Assembly (NCBI GenBank): GCA_030765065.1
Contig: CM060986.1
Span: 72,781,573 to 72,845,572 of the forward strand
From: Deroplatys truncata
Lineage: Eukaryota > Arthropoda > Insecta > Mantodea > Mantidae
Length of the DNA stretch: 64,000 bases
Direction: 5' to 3'
Under the pieces are notes generated by a model that had not been told where the DNA came from, did not search any database, and was given only the letters and a program-made list of their open reading frames with translations. The position numbers and the translations under genes were made by a program. Position 1 is the first letter of the stretch; each line of letters starts with the position of its first letter. Positions 20,229-32,466 of the stretch are shown piece after piece.

Positions 20229-21602
20229 CTGGGTAGGATACGGGAGTGGTGAAAGCAGGAAATCGTCGAGAAAGAAACAGTCTTTTCACTTTTCTCACTC
20301 GGGCGCGTCTTTTTGCTGGAAATGCTGCAAGATTCCCCTGTTTTCCCTAACATGTGCGATTCTTTAACAGTTTCCCCACTCTTACTTTTGGCCCACTAAC
20401 GTTTGCTCCGGCTAATTATTCAATATCTCGGTGCTTTCTCACAGTTCTTTAGGTTCATGCGAACTTGAAGTAGTCACTTGACAAATATTAAATCGTTTAT
20501 AAGCTTGGATAAACATTATCTCAACGAGTACTATTAGCACATTAGTAAAATATTCCACATATGTCACTTTATAGTTACATAATCGCACGTCACTTAGAAA
20601 ATTTTGGAACATAATGGAGTACTGCGTATTACTTTAACGAAGAGTCATGATAAACTGTGTGAAATTCACGCTAACGTTTACATATATCAATTTACTACTC
20701 GCCTCCGGATTTTTGTACACTACGTCTTCCTATCTTCTCATTGGTTCTAACAGTCATCCTGTATCTGTTTTGGCGCTCCGGTTGAAAATTCGAAGCTTAA
20801 ACTTCAAGAAAAGGCCGTTGCCTACAGCGTCTACTTTCTCTTAAAACTAGGTTCTTCCCCTCGAAATACAAAGAAACGTTGGATTATTATGGCTCCACGC
20901 TCGGAAAAATACAATGAACATTTTGAAGCGAAACTACTCTATTTCCCCAAATCTTGCAGCCTTCCGTACGCAGTTACGCCTTTATTGGACAATATTAATG
21001 AAACTTAAAACATATTTACACTGTTGGAAGGGCTCTTGATTAATGCGGCTTGTAATTCAATTACTTTAAAATTGTATAAAATTATCAAATTATGTGTTAA
21101 TCATTAACAATTCATAAACTATAATTATTTAAGAATCCCTTTTTGCGCAGGTGTAATCAGGCGGAAATATCGCTACAGTTTCCCCGTTGGTTCCTTTCAA
21201 ATGGTTTGATTTTGAATTGCAAGTTCACCCCAATCCCTAGCAACCTTTGTGTCGCTGCCTCTTTACCATCACTATTTCGAAAACCTACTGCAGAGGTGGT
21301 GATTTAAGCTGATATTAAATCTCTATATTCACGAAATATCGAAAAAGATGCAATACAGAGGCTTTCTTGAAAATAATATTTTATCTATTCATTTGTAAAC
21401 AAAAACAATGCTCATAATATTTCAATATTTTATAAATATAAATATCGGATTGACCAATATATGCTACAAAATAAGTTCTTTCGTTTCCTTAAGCATCCAC
21501 CTCTTACTTCCATCATGGTTATTGTCGTCTACGTGGTTCATAATGGCTCGCCTTTTACCATAAGGGTGTTGAGTAAGTTCGTATTTCGACTTTTTTGCAT
21601 TG
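20229..21602. other. No recognised feature
   Basis: Mostly A/T-rich single-copy-looking DNA with no motif, repeat or splice-supported frame I can defend. Confidence 0.4.
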
Positions 21603-21965
21603 CCTAAGTTTTGGGAAGAATTTCAACTTGCTTTACGCGAAAGCATGTGGTTTCAACATGATAGAGCTCCCCACTTCAATCCTGCCGTGTGCAGTTATCT
21701 GGTTTATTATCATCCTGGTAGGTGGATAGGAAAACGTGATCCTGTTGCTTCGCCATCCCACCAAACCTCGCACTAATGAACTACTTTATTTGAGTCAAGT
21801 AAAATATCATTATCCCGTGGACACTTAAGGCACTGGTAACAAGAGTGTTAGTCGCATTAAATGACATTTAGAGGCCATATATTCTTGAATGTGTTCGGCT
21901 GTCAAAGGTGTGGCATTGCAATGCTTGCAGTAAGTTGGGTGTGCACCACGTTGAGTATTTTAAAG
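21603..21965 (+). pseudogene. Mariner-type transposase remnant, C-terminal half
   Basis: The translated plus strand shows the middle catalytic block WFQHDRAP (Asp at 21660-21662), then HPGRWIGKRDPVA, a stop, and farther on fragments matching the conserved C-terminus (VDTLEALVTRVLVA, then ECVRLSKVW and ACSKLGVHHVEY) with frame changes. The third catalytic Asp region is missing between them. No start, N-terminus or terminal repeats are visible. An old, deleted copy of a different mariner-like element from that at 1-2125. Confidence 0.75.
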
Positions 21966-23944
21966 CCACAGGCTGTACATTCACTTTGTAAAGATGTATT
22001 GACATGCAATCACTTTAACTATGTGTAGTACATTTTACATAGAAAGGGGAGTTAAAAAGTCAACAGTATTTATTATCTTGTTCCACGTAACCCAAAATGC
22101 TAAAGGTGGAAAAAAACACAAAATACGAACTAAATGGTGGTCATGGTGAAACAGTTTTCAAGATTATGCAGCATTGTACTGAATATACCCGGGTATGGGT
22201 ATACAGGGGTATACAGGAAAAAGTTTTTCCAGTTGATATCACCTACTGTTCAGAGCTTCTCATAAACTCACGCAAACACACTGTATATATTTCATCCAGT
22301 GTAATGAAGGTGTTCCAGAAACGAGAATCAAATTTGAGTTTTTGAATTTGTCACCAGAGGATCAGAAGGAGAAGGAGAAGGCACTTCATTGGCAAATCAG
22401 CCAAGAGTTCCAATTTTTCAAATATAATCAAAATGTTTCAAATATTTCCAAAATATTGCATGTTTATTTTATTTAAAATAACTTCAGTTCATATAACTGT
22501 AAATAAATCCTTTATATTTAACGGTTTATACTTTGGGTTATGTTTGTAATTAAATAAGTGTATATTTTAGCTTGGCATTAGAGCACGCAAGATGCATTAG
22601 ATGCTTCTTACAATTACTAATTTTAGAGTTTTTTTTCAGTTATTGAAGTGGTAACAACAATTCCATAATAAATATTAAGTGATTTTCATACAAAACTTAC
22701 AGTATGCACTTTTTAAAAAATATACCTGCTGGGCTTAAAATTAAAGGCTTTTATGAAATCTATTAACAGAGGTAGAAAATTACGCATCAATTTTGCAGAA
22801 AGCATCATCCATAATTGTTGACACTGTCCAACTGGGATGTATACCAATTTTAAAACAGACACTCAAATTACAAATAAACTCTGTTTACTTTGACATTCAT
22901 TTTAACTGCAGAGTAAAGCGACTGTTTGCTATTCGGTTTGTGAACTATAAGCAACCAGCAGTCAATAATGCCATAACAGCTCAATCATAGGTCTGCACAA
23001 ACACACAGGTATAATGTTTCTATCAAAAGGATAGTACAGTAAGAAAATTTAACAGATAGGTTACAGAAGAGGTATTTTAACATTAAAATAAATTATATTA
23101 CAAAATAAATCTCAAGTAAGAAACTTGCAGGATAATAGTAAATATTATTATTTAAGCAAAGGCACTTTCGGTAACGTGATTTAGTGTCCATTACCTGTTA
23201 CTTAAATACATTATATACTGAGTGTCACTGCTTTCTTTAATAAAACGGCCCTCTATTACACCACTCTAGTAAAATAAAAGGGTGCACATTCTAGCACTGC
23301 ACTAAACCGCAGAAGGCACTAATTTGGAATAGTTTGATCAGAAGATTCTCCTCGTTTACTTTCAGTACACAGCCGAAGAACACAAGAAATGCCATAGAAA
23401 AACACATCTGAAAATTTGTAAACATCCTAATAATGTTGAAGAATCAGTTTCTGAACTTTGTTTTTTAAATCACACTTATATTTGTTTGTAAAACTTTTAA
23501 TAGCAATACGTAGTTAGGGTTCTGAAGTTTGTCACCACTTGATATTCCATGAAGTGAATTTTGAAATACATTAAGGTCACTTTTCCCTCTGTGTAGCAGA
23601 GCTGCTCTTTAATTATATTCACTTTTAATACAAAATATAAGTCTCTGGAACACCATTATACTACTTTTGTGTCATCTTAGGCTGTCATACATATTTTCTC
23701 ATTATTTACAAAGGTTCTGCACAAAATTGAAATTGAGTTTTATTTATGGACGCTCTTTAACTGCACAGACTCATGGCATCCTTAGAAGGAAGAATAAATG
23801 ACTTTTAGAATCTCGCAAGCAAGATGCACTGAATATTAACTAACTTTTCATATAAATCCAGCCTTTAGGTGTATTTGCTACAGCAGAAGAGATATTAGTA
23901 TCTCAATGTCCATCTATCCTTCCATTTGTGTGCACGAAGCAAAT
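21966..23944. other. No recognised feature
   Basis: A/T-rich. One 82-codon open stretch (22097-22345) has no recognisable motif. No clear repeat. Confidence 0.35.
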
Positions 23945-25735
23945 TACAAACCCCTGATTATCAAATTAAACCATCTAGGATTGCAGAAGTACAGATGCTC
24001 TCTGTGATGGGAAGTAGCTACTGCAGGTGGTGTAACACACGCAGCCGAGTAGAAGCCCTGATGATGGTGATGATACCCAGCAGCAAACAAACCACACTAT
24101 CTAGGACTGTAGTCATACTGATCCTCTCTGTGATGTGAAGCAGCTACTGCAGATGGTGCACACTCCTAGCTGAGTAGAACCCATGATGCTGGTGATGATA
24201 CCCAGCACTAAATCAAACCACACTATCTAGGACTGCAGTCATATTGATGTTGTCTGTGATGTGAAGGCACTACTGCAAGCGATGCAGCACCTGCAGCCAA
24301 GTAGAAGCCCTAATGCTGGTGATGACTCAGCAGCAAACAAACCACACTATCTAGGATTGCAGACGTACAGATGCTCTCTGTGATGTGAAGGAACTACTGC
24401 AGATGGTGCAGACTCCTAGCTGAGTAGAACCCATGATGCTGGTGATGATAACCAACAGTAAACCAAACCACACTATCCAGGACTGTAGTTATACTGATGC
24501 TGTCTGTGATGTGAAGCTCTACTACAAGGGGTGCAGCACCTGCAGCCGAGTAGCAGCCCTGATTATGATGATGATGATACCCAGCAGCAAACAAACCACA
24601 CTATCTAGCCTGCAGTCATACTGATGGGCTCTGTGATGTGAAGGAGCTACCGCGGATGGTGCAGCACACACATCCGAGTAGAACCACTGATGATGGTGAT
24701 GATACCCAGCAGCAAACAAACCACACTATCTAGGACTGTAGTCATATTGATGTTGTCTGCGATGTGCAGGAGCTACTGCAAGCAGTGCAGCACCCGCAGC
24801 CGAGTAGAAGCCCTGATGATGGTGATGATATCCAGCAGTAAACCAAACCACACTATCTAGGATTGCAGACGTACAGATGCTCTCTGTGATGTGAAGGAAC
24901 TACTGCAGATGGTGCAGACTCCTAGCTGAGTAGAACCCATGATGCTGGTGATGATAACCAACAGTAAACCAAACCACACTATCCAGGACTGTAGTTATAC
25001 TGATGCTGTCTGTGATGTGAAGCTCTACTACAAGGGGTGCAGCACCTGCAGCCGAGTAGCAGCCCTGATTATGATGATGATGATACCCAGCAGCAAACAA
25101 ACCACACTATCTAGCCTGCAGTCATACTGATGGGCTCTGTGATGTGAAGGAGCTACCGCGGATGGTGCAGCACACACATCCGAGTAGAACCACTGATGAT
25201 GGTGATGATACCCAGCAGCAAACAAACCACACTATCTAGGACTGTAGTCATATTGATGTTGTCTGCGATGTGCAGGAGCTACTGCAAGCAGTGCAGCACC
25301 CGCAGCCGAGTAGAAGCCCTGATGATGGTGATGATATCCAGCAGTAAACCAAACCACACTATCTAGGATTGCAGACGTACAGATGCTCTCTGTGATGTGA
25401 AGGAGCTACTGCAAATGGTGCAGACTCCTAGCTGAGTAGAACCCATGATGCTGATGATGATATCCAACAGTAAACCAAAACACACTATCCAGGACTGTAG
25501 TTATACTGATGCTGTCTGTGATGTGAAGCTCTACTACAAGGGGTGCAGCACCCGCAGCCGAGTAGCAGCCCTGATGATGATGATGATGATACCCAGCAGC
25601 AAACAAACCACACTATCTAGGACTGTAGTCATATTGATGTTGTCTGTGATGTGAAGGCCCTACTGCAGGTGGTGCAGCACCCGCAGCCGAGTAGAACCCC
25701 TGATGATGGTGATGATATCCAGCAGCACTATGATA
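23945..25735 (-). repeat. Exon-derived minisatellite, 126-bp units, 506-bp higher-order period
   Basis: About 14 units start near 23999, 24125, 24251, 24375, 24501, 24628, 24754, 24881, 25007, 25134, 25260, 25387, 25513 and 25640, after a partial first unit. Blocks repeat almost exactly every 506 bp (24375, 24881, 25387), a four-unit higher-order repeat. Each unit read on the minus strand encodes a version of AAGYHHHHQGFYSAAGAAP followed by a TAG. The last unit is the 3' end of the coding exon at 25613-25967, so the array grew from coding sequence, and the rest would lie in the 3' UTR or just beyond. Confidence 0.9.
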
Positions 25736-25967
25736 CAATGTGGTTGGGCTGATGGGAGCAGTGCCGGCAGCGTAAGGGTTCCCGCCCGGTGCCGGTGCCA
25801 TCGTACCTCCATTTCTCAGAACCGCAGCCACTGCCGCTGTTGAAGGAACTCCCGGAGGCGACGAAGGCTTGGAAGCTACTGGTGAAGGATAGCCACTCCC
25901 CGGTATACCAGCAGCTGATACACCTGTGGCGCCGCCGCTGTCAAACAAATAATCATAGTTGGTAAAG
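25613..25967 (-). CDS. Terminal exon of an unidentified host gene, His/Ala/Pro/Gly-rich
   Basis: The acceptor CACCTATAG|C at 25968-25969 opens a frame of 118 codons ending at TAG (25613-25615). It reads FTNYDYLFDSGG, then an Ala/Gly/Pro/Ser-rich segment, then LYHSAAGYHHHHQGFYSAAG and a tail ending QYDYSPR. The G/C-rich, low-complexity make-up with His runs is common in insect developmental transcription factors, but no DNA-binding domain lies here and I do not name a gene. Its first base completes the codon left by the donor of the exon at 40110-40290 (AG|C, Ser), so the two exons fit in frame across a 14,142-bp intron. The last 96 bp form the end unit of the minisatellite. The true end could lie farther down if an alternative splice is used. 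Confidence 0.65.
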
Positions 25968-25969
25968 CT

Positions 25970-26046
25970 ATAGGTGCAACATAAGCTAATATGCAGTAGA
26001 AAAAGGGTTTAGATGCCCATAGCTTAAGTAATAGTTGTATATTTAT
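25970..26046. other. Intron start side and SINE left flank
   Basis: Intron sequence upstream of the acceptor at 25968-25969, including the left target copy GTTGTATATTTAT (26034-26046) of the following SINE. Confidence 0.5.
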
Positions 26047-26342
26047 TGAGTTTTATTTATGGACGCTCTTTAACAGTTGTGGTCCTTAGCGTCCCATTCT
26101 GTACTGGGCGTGAAAGACAGATAATTTTGCTCAGAGGCCTCTTTATCAGACTTGAGGTTCGTTTACGTGCCGTAAATCTACGACCACTACGACGGAACCA
26201 CCGGCTTTACTTCCCTTGTGTAGGAAGCCGTGCTAAGGATTTTTACGCCCGAAAATATCCATCAACCTCCGCCGAGTTTGAACCCGCGACCTCGGGAACT
26301 AGAGGTTAGCATGGTAACCACTACACCACTGAGGGCGACATG
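26047..26342 (-). mobile_element. tRNA-derived SINE, family A
   Basis: Read on the minus strand: CAGTGGTGTAGTGGTTACCA (box A region), box B GGTTCAAACTC, then GATATTTTCGGGCGTAAAAA, GATAAAGAGGCCTCTGAGC, and a 3' end AGAGCGTCCATAAATAAAAC. The flanks share GTTGTATATTTAT/GTTGTATATTCAT (12 of 13). Further copies lie at 44540-44815 and 50430-50650. Confidence 0.88.
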
Positions 26343-26355
26343 GTTGTATATTCAT

Positions 26356-27420
26356 GATACACTGAAGGTAATATTAAAATAATATTTTTACTTGGGTTAT
26401 GTTTTTCTAAGCTCGCCTGAAAAATAACTATAAAATGTTCATCATGTCGCTATGTTCCGGTATGTTTTTGTATAATTCGGGCTTAAAATTATAGGTAATT
26501 AACAATAAAACAACTGAAAGTGCATAGTTTTCCTCTGCATCTTTCCGCATAATTTATATTGAACTTCTGAAAAATCGTAGATCTCCTGCTTTGCCACTAT
26601 TTTAAAATGTCCCTTGTAATTCACAAGTTCAGTCGAAACTACACCAGAATCGATAAGAGAAATTGCACCACAAGATGTATTGGAAGTTTACTGTGTAATC
26701 TTTCGCAAATCGCACTACTTATTTAGGAATGATTTTAATTTGCCGGAAACTTAAACGGAACACTAGAGATCCGGTTAGCATAATAAGCTGGCCTGATCAC
26801 CGGTATATCATCCCTTCTGTTCAATGGAGACATGGGAAGTGGGATATCTTGCAGCAGGGGAGAGGACTGAAAAATCCACCCAAGGCTATCAGAAAGAGTA
26901 ATTAATTCCATATCTGATATATATGGAATATAGAATAGAGTAAAACAATAATAATAAAAATATGAATTTAAAAGTGATAGGATGATTGGAGGTTTTCGCT
27001 GAGTTGTTTTTTGAACGGTAACAAATCCTAAATTTTTTAGCAATTACTCTTATCTTTATGCGGTCCATTATTTGAGAGAAATAATGTTAAACCACGGCTA
27101 GATTTTTATCCACGGTGGCTTCACCACCACGCAGAATTCGGGAGTCGGACGTTGAATCTTTAGGTATATTTCACAACATGCACTATATTTAAGTCATGTG
27201 TAAATTGAGAAGATTGCAAAATATGTCAAAGAGCAAGTGTATTCCACAAACTATTTCAATAAACTCAATTTAATTATTTTTTTAACGTTTTACACTGTTG
27301 CCCTGTAATATAAATTATGAACATTTGTTTTTATTACTACGCATGTTATGCGCAGAATTCGTTAGTAAACTTTCATCAATATAAGTATTGTTTACATGCT
27401 GGAGTGAAGGCCAGAAGGTT
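26356..27420. other. Intron DNA, nothing firm
   Basis: A/T-rich. A ~60-codon open stretch ending at 26745 (minus) is preceded by a weak acceptor-like ATATATCAG near 26918, but it has no recognised motif and I do not annotate it as an exon. Confidence 0.35.
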
Positions 27421-27725
27421 CCGAGCAAATTATTAAATTTTAATCACCCCAACACGCTCATGGGGGAAACGTAGCACAGAAACTGCGAGAGGACCAGGAC
27501 CTTGGTGACTACCTACCATTCACATTACCTGTGGTTTATTAATAAAACAATTAGTGGCCCTACATTACACACAGGTAATAAAGGATTGAGGGGAGATGCG
27601 TCGCACACGCGTCCTACTGCTTACACACTTACTTAACAAATGACGCTCTAACACACAAAGAAGTAACGCTAACATCTACCCCCCCTCGCTAACCCTGGCT
27701 AGGCTCGCTAGCTAGAGCAGGCGAG

Positions 27726-27823
27726 TGTCATACCAGACGGAACTTCCAACAAGCCGAAAGAAATAACAAATCACCCCAATAACACCGTCGACAATGCGAC
27801 GCTACAATGTGTCTGGTATGACA
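27726..27823. repeat. 13-bp perfect inverted repeat enclosing 72 bp
   Basis: TGTCATACCAGAC at 27726-27738 and its exact complement at 27811-27823. Confidence 0.75.
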
Positions 27824-27933
27824 GTACCCACTTATACGCCACAGTATCGAATATAACACTTGTTCCCTCAAATCATTCCTGTTTGCTCGGAGAGTGTAGT
27901 TCCAGGGTTCAATGCAGTAGGTAGGTAACGAAG

Positions 27934-27994
27934 TTGACAAGACTACACTACTGCCGCGCACTTCGCATATGCTTCAGTAGTGCTGTCTTGTCAA
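27934..27994. repeat. Long hairpin, 20-bp stem
   Basis: TTGACAAGACTACACTACTG (27934-27953) pairs with 27975-27994 with two mismatches around a 21-base loop. This is stronger than expected by chance in this A/T-rich background. Confidence 0.7.
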
Positions 27995-28014
27995 ATATCA
28001 TATTACATGTCACT

Positions 28015-28781
28015 TATTACTTTCCCTACCACGTACATAGTAGGCAGAAAAGGTATTATATTTCCACCCAAAAATTCGATATCGCTATTTCACTGTAAAT
28101 ATATTTTATGAGCCCCATAAACCCCCCTCCAGAAGCATTTTGAGAGAAAGGTCCGTGTGTGTATATGTAAACAGCAAAACCCAAAAAACTAAAACCCGGA
28201 TATATACTATACTTGGTATTTAAGTTCAATGTTTTCTAAAGATGCGACACGAAGATTTACAAGGAAGTCCCCCAACTCCAAACCACCCATTACATTAAAA
28301 AATTTTCGAAATTTTTTATTTTCTCAAAAACATCTCTAACGATTTTAATTAAAATATTACATATTTAAGATGCACTTGAATTTTCTGAAAATAGCCTGTG
28401 AAGTTCTGTTCATACGGAAGGAATTTTGTATCATTGGTAAAGTTAAGAAATAGACAAAAATGTACAACACAAGAAATGTAGATATCTTTAAAACATTTGA
28501 AATAACGTTTCTGTGGCATCAGCTATTTCCGAAAATTACATTGTTATTGGTTTGAATTTTTCAATACCTTTGTCCTTTTTAAAAGTCTTGTCGCTATTCA
28601 GTTGTTCCTCGTAATGTCATGGAAAGAGTATGGAATTTCTAGGCTAGCATATAACTCGCCTTAAACATCTAACTAATGATTCGGTTTCCTTTAACCCCCT
28701 TTACCTATGAAAATGAAATGAAATGTGTAATGAAACTGCCTCTGCAAAAGTGCACATGAGATGAATAGAACAATAAAAAAA
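28015..28781 (+). mobile_element. Helentron-like repeat family copy, near full length
   Basis: Starts TTACTTTCCCTACCACGTAC and keeps the CCACCCAAAAATTCGATA block, a short GTGTGT tract and the middle blocks. Abuts an opposite copy at its end. Confidence 0.75.
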
Positions 28782-28782
28782 T

Positions 28783-29634
28783 CTGATGTGTTGCACTCAC
28801 ATGACTTTCCCTACTCTTGTACAAAGTATTTTTTACAAACGCTTATTCTCCATCTACTTCATGTTAATCGAGATATCGAGATGTTAACCTTATTGCTAAA
28901 TTTCTTGTAGATACAAGGGGAATGGGTAGGCTTTAAGCGATAGTCAAATATTTTAAGACCTGGTTGCTATGTCGAGTATTCCATTCTCTTTGCATTACCA
29001 GGACAAAAAGAGAAGAATAACGAATTCTCATTTGAGAAAAAGTATAAGTATTAAAAATTTAAGGGAATAACAGGCAATATCTCGAAAATGGTTCACTCAA
29101 CAACAAAAATGTATATGACATAAATTGTTTATTTTAACGAGATCTACATTTTTTGTGTAGTAACATTTTGTCTATCTCTTATGGTTTACCAGTTATGCAA
29201 AAGTCGTTCACAATGAAGAATACTTTTGGAGACATTCCCAGAAAATTCGAGATATACATTTTATTTGTCATAAAAATATCTTAAACATATGATATTTTAA
29301 TCAAAATCGTTAGAGCCATTTTTGAGAAAATTAAAATTTTCGAAAAATGTTCCGAGTAAAGGGTAATCTGGGGTGGGGGATTTTCTTGAAAGCGTTCGAG
29401 TCGCATCTCTGGAAGATACTGAACCTAAATACTAAATTTGGTTTGTATCCGACTGTTGGTTTCTGAGTTATGCTATTCACAGACACACACACACACACAC
29501 GGACATGTTTCCAAAAATGCTTTTTTGTATTCCTGGGGCCTCAAAATATGTATTTCCTGTGAAATTTCGGTATCGAATTTTTGGGTGGAATACAATACTT
29601 CCCCCACTTACTATACATAGTAGAGAAAGTAAAA
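28783..29634 (-). mobile_element. Helentron-like repeat family copy, full length, inverted
   Basis: Runs from AATCTGATGTGTTGCACTCA to CATAGTAGAGAAAGTAAAAA, about 850 bp, with a (CA)n tract at about 29482-29500. Forms a tail-to-tail pair with the preceding copy. Confidence 0.85.
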
Positions 29635-30170
29635 ATGTATGACATAAATCGTACGTTTTAACGAGATCTAGATTTTTTGTGTAGTAAAACCTTGTCTATC
29701 TCTTACAGTTTACCAGTTATGCAAAAACCATTCAGAATGAATACGACTTTTGCGGATATTCCCAGAAAATTCCACATATACATTTCATTTGCCATGAAAA
29801 TTTGTTAAACATATATTTTAATCAAAATCCTTAGTGCCGTTTTCGATAAAATCAAACTTTTCGAAAAATGTTCCATGTAAGGAGTAGTCTGGGGTAGAGA
29901 GATTTTCTTGAAAATCTTCGTTTCGCATCCTTGGAAGTTACTAAACTCAAATACCAGGTTTGGTATTTATCCGACTTTTAGTTTTTGAGTTATGCTGTTC
30001 ACAGACAGACAACACACACAGACAGGACACACACGCGGACATGTTTCCAAAAATGTTTTATTTGAATTCAGGGCACCTCAAAACACGCATTTCCGGGAAT
30101 CGCATTGTTGAATGAATGCAGTAGGCACTTCCCCTATTTATTATGCGTAGTAGAGAAAGTAAAAAACGAA
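29635..30170 (-). mobile_element. Helentron-like repeat family copy, truncated, inverted
   Basis: Begins inside the element (ATGTATGACATAAATCG) and ends TAGTAGAGAAAGTAAAAAA. Lies head-to-tail with the previous copy. Confidence 0.8.
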
Positions 30171-30171
30171 T

Positions 30172-31395
30172 AACGAATTCTCATTGGAGAAAAAGTATAA
30201 GTATTGCGAAATTCAACAAATAACAAAAAATGTCTGGAAATGATTCACTCGACAAAAATAAATAAATAAATAAATGTGTGTGACAAATTATGTGTTTTAA
30301 CGAGATCTACATTTTTTGTGTAGTAAACTTTTGTCTATCTCTTACGGTTTACCAGTTATGCGAAGGTCATTCAGAATGAAGAGGACTTTTGGGGACATTC
30401 CCAGAAAAGTCAAGATATACATTTCATTTTCCATAAAATATCTTTATCTACTACTATAATAATCATTAATGCTTTAGTTCATAGTTTTTAGGCAACAAAA
30501 CCTATACTTTATATTCTAACAAAACACGCTATCAAAACATAAAATACAGGTTCAGCAAAACGTAAAATACACTATTTAAAAATGCCTTTAATTTTCCAAA
30601 CTTATTGATATCAACGTTATCATTAATCAAAATAGTTGATCTCACCATGGAATATTCATTCCAAAGACGCGAAGCTTTAACACTTTTCGACTTCTCATAA
30701 AAATACGCCAACAAGAATCTTTATTTACGTCTGCTTCATTACCCACCCACCAGTCCTTGAATTTTTCCTTGACTTTTTAGGAAGTATATTGCATCTTGGA
30801 CTGCCTTTAAAATTTTTCCTGATGAACCGTGAAAATTACCTTCTGTTCTCATTCTTATTTTAAATTCACATATGAAACTAGCATCCAAATTTGCAGAATA
30901 TAACAACAAAGTTTGTTGATTAATTTATCGTGTCCTTTTTTTTCAAAGCCCATATTACTCCTTCTCTAAACATATCGTTTCCGCAATAAATAAATTTCAT
31001 TAAATATACTAAATATAGAACATATACTAAGATACTCTAAACGTATATAAAATATTATAGACAGCACGTTTCAAATTAGATTTAATAACTAGTCCTCTAA
31101 ATAACAATAAACATATTATATTTTAATCAAAATCATTAGAACCATTTTGAAAAATAAAAATTTTCGAAAAATGTTCCATGTAAAGGGTAGTTAGGGTTGG
31201 GGAGGCTTCTTGTATATCTTCGTGTCGCATATCCTTGGAAGATACTAAACTCAAATACCAACTATTTATCCGACTTTTCGTTTTTGAGTTATTGTATTCA
31301 GAGTACCTCAAAGCATGCGAAATCTCGGTATCGAGTTTTTTGGTGGAATGCAATACTTCCCCTACTTACTATGCGTAGTAGGGAAGGTAATAAGC
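30172..31395 (-). mobile_element. Helentron-like repeat family copy split by an insertion
   Basis: Family sequence runs 30172-30442 and resumes at about 31108-31395, where it lacks the usual CA tract. The two parts join near TAAAATATCTT / AAACATATTATATTTTAATC. Confidence 0.75.
30443..31107. mobile_element. Unclassified ~665-bp insertion
   Basis: A/T-rich sequence interrupting the repeat copy. No reading frame, terminal repeat or target duplication that I can define. Inferred as an insertion only from the broken repeat. Confidence 0.4.
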
Positions 31396-31495
31396 TTTCG
31401 CAAGAAAAGTTTGTAAAAGCTATACTAAAATAAAGCGATATTGGGTAGAGAAAACCATGTGAATGTAACACATCAGATTTTGTTTTAGACAAATG
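31396..31495 (+). mobile_element. Helentron-like repeat family, 3' fragment
   Basis: Ends GGGTAGAGAAAACCATGTGAATGTAACACATCAGATTTTG, the family 3' end. Only about 90 bp remain. Confidence 0.6.
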
Positions 31496-31799
31496 CACGA
31501 GGATGTACCGAAAGCTGTTAAGAATTTAAGCTCTTCTCGGTGAGTTCTTTAAGTAGTTTGCTTGTGTTTATTTTTATATCAGATGTTTCATCTCATTCAG
31601 CACAGTTGACACTCTCTAATGTCCAGTCACCTAAAATTATTATTATTATTATAAACAGGCAAGAATACATTATTAAATGATAGTTAATTGTTCTTCCACA
31701 TACGCCGTCTGTAGGCCAAGGTTGGAAACGTAGAATCAGACTACTACTACTACTTCTCCATCAAGCATTAAACCTTTCCAAGGCTTGTTGCGTGCTTCA
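31496..31799. other. Short unassigned interval with TTA and TAC microsatellites
   Basis: Contains (ATT)n near 31638-31652 and (CTA)n near 31740-31752; the latter abuts the 3' end of the reverse-transcriptase remnant. Confidence 0.4.
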
Positions 31800-32466
31800 A
31801 ATGTTTAATTTATTGATTTATCCATCGTTTCCTGGGTCTTCCGACATTTTGTTTTCCTTTAGGTCTATAGTGGAGTATTTTCCTTGGATAGCATTCCTCA
31901 TTCGTTCTAACCACTTTTGTCTGTTCTGCTCTATTTCTTCATTTAGGTTAACGATTCTGAATTGTTTTCTTATGACATTATTTTTTATTCTATGTCTTCT
32001 AGTGACTCCTAATACTGTTCTTAAAAATCTCATTTCCGCTGCCTGTAATCTGCTTTTATCTCTATTTGTCATTGTCCAAGTTTCGCTACTATATAGAGCA
32101 ACCGGAACTGCCATGATTTTATAGAATTTCATCATCGTATCTTTTCTCACTTTATTTTTTAAAGTTCTTTTAATTGTTCCACATATTTTTTAAAACAACT
32201 TTCTATTTTAGTTCCAATATCTGCTTCTTTAATATATAATACTGAAGATCCTAAAAATTTAAATGTGTTTACTTGTTCAATTATATTGTTATCTAATACG
32301 AGTTTACATCTCAACGGATGGGTTCCGTGAAAAGCCACGGATGTGGTTTTATTTTTTTATATGTCTAAATTATAATTAAAAACTATTTTATGTAGTTCAA
32401 ATAGTGCTCTTTGTAGCGTATCTTCGTTATCAGAAATGATTACTTGGTCATCAGAATATAGGAGTG
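31800..32466 (-). pseudogene. Non-LTR retrotransposon reverse transcriptase, 3' remnant
   Basis: Minus-strand translation shows the catalytic motif as LYSDDQVIISDNED (usual form Y/FADD), then HGTHPLRCKLVLDNN, VNTFKFLGS, and the typical LINE tail FYKIMAVPVALYSSETWTM with RLQAAEMRFLRTVLG. Several frameshifts and stops separate these pieces (for example a stop near 32357 and a shift near 32150). The 5' part, including the endonuclease and most of the polymerase fingers, is absent: a 5'-truncated LINE. A (TAG)n tail follows at its 3' end (about 31740-31752). Clade not assigned. Confidence 0.85.

Larger units (their letters stand above)
27421..28014. other. G/C-richer segment with two inverted repeats
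   Basis: Composition rises between about 27470 and 28000. It holds a perfect 13-bp inverted pair (27726-27738, 27811-27823) and a 20-bp imperfect hairpin (27934-27994). No open frame of note. It may be an unclassified transposon end, a MITE remnant or a regulatory segment. Confidence 0.4.

Noticed and set aside
22097..22345. 82-codon plus-strand frame
   Set aside because: No similarity I can recognise and no neighbouring exon signals.
24394..25606. Repeated ~60-codon open frames on both strands in the minisatellite
   Set aside because: They recur every 506 bp with the array, each with a stop, and have no start or splice context; only the last unit lies in a supported exon.
23945..25735. CRISPR-like repeat/spacer pattern
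   Set aside because: Units are contiguous 126-bp tandem copies without unique spacers, in a eukaryotic context.
26735..27043. Minus-strand open frame with a possible acceptor near 26918
   Set aside because: Weak pyrimidine tract, no recognised motif and no phase link to the supported exons.
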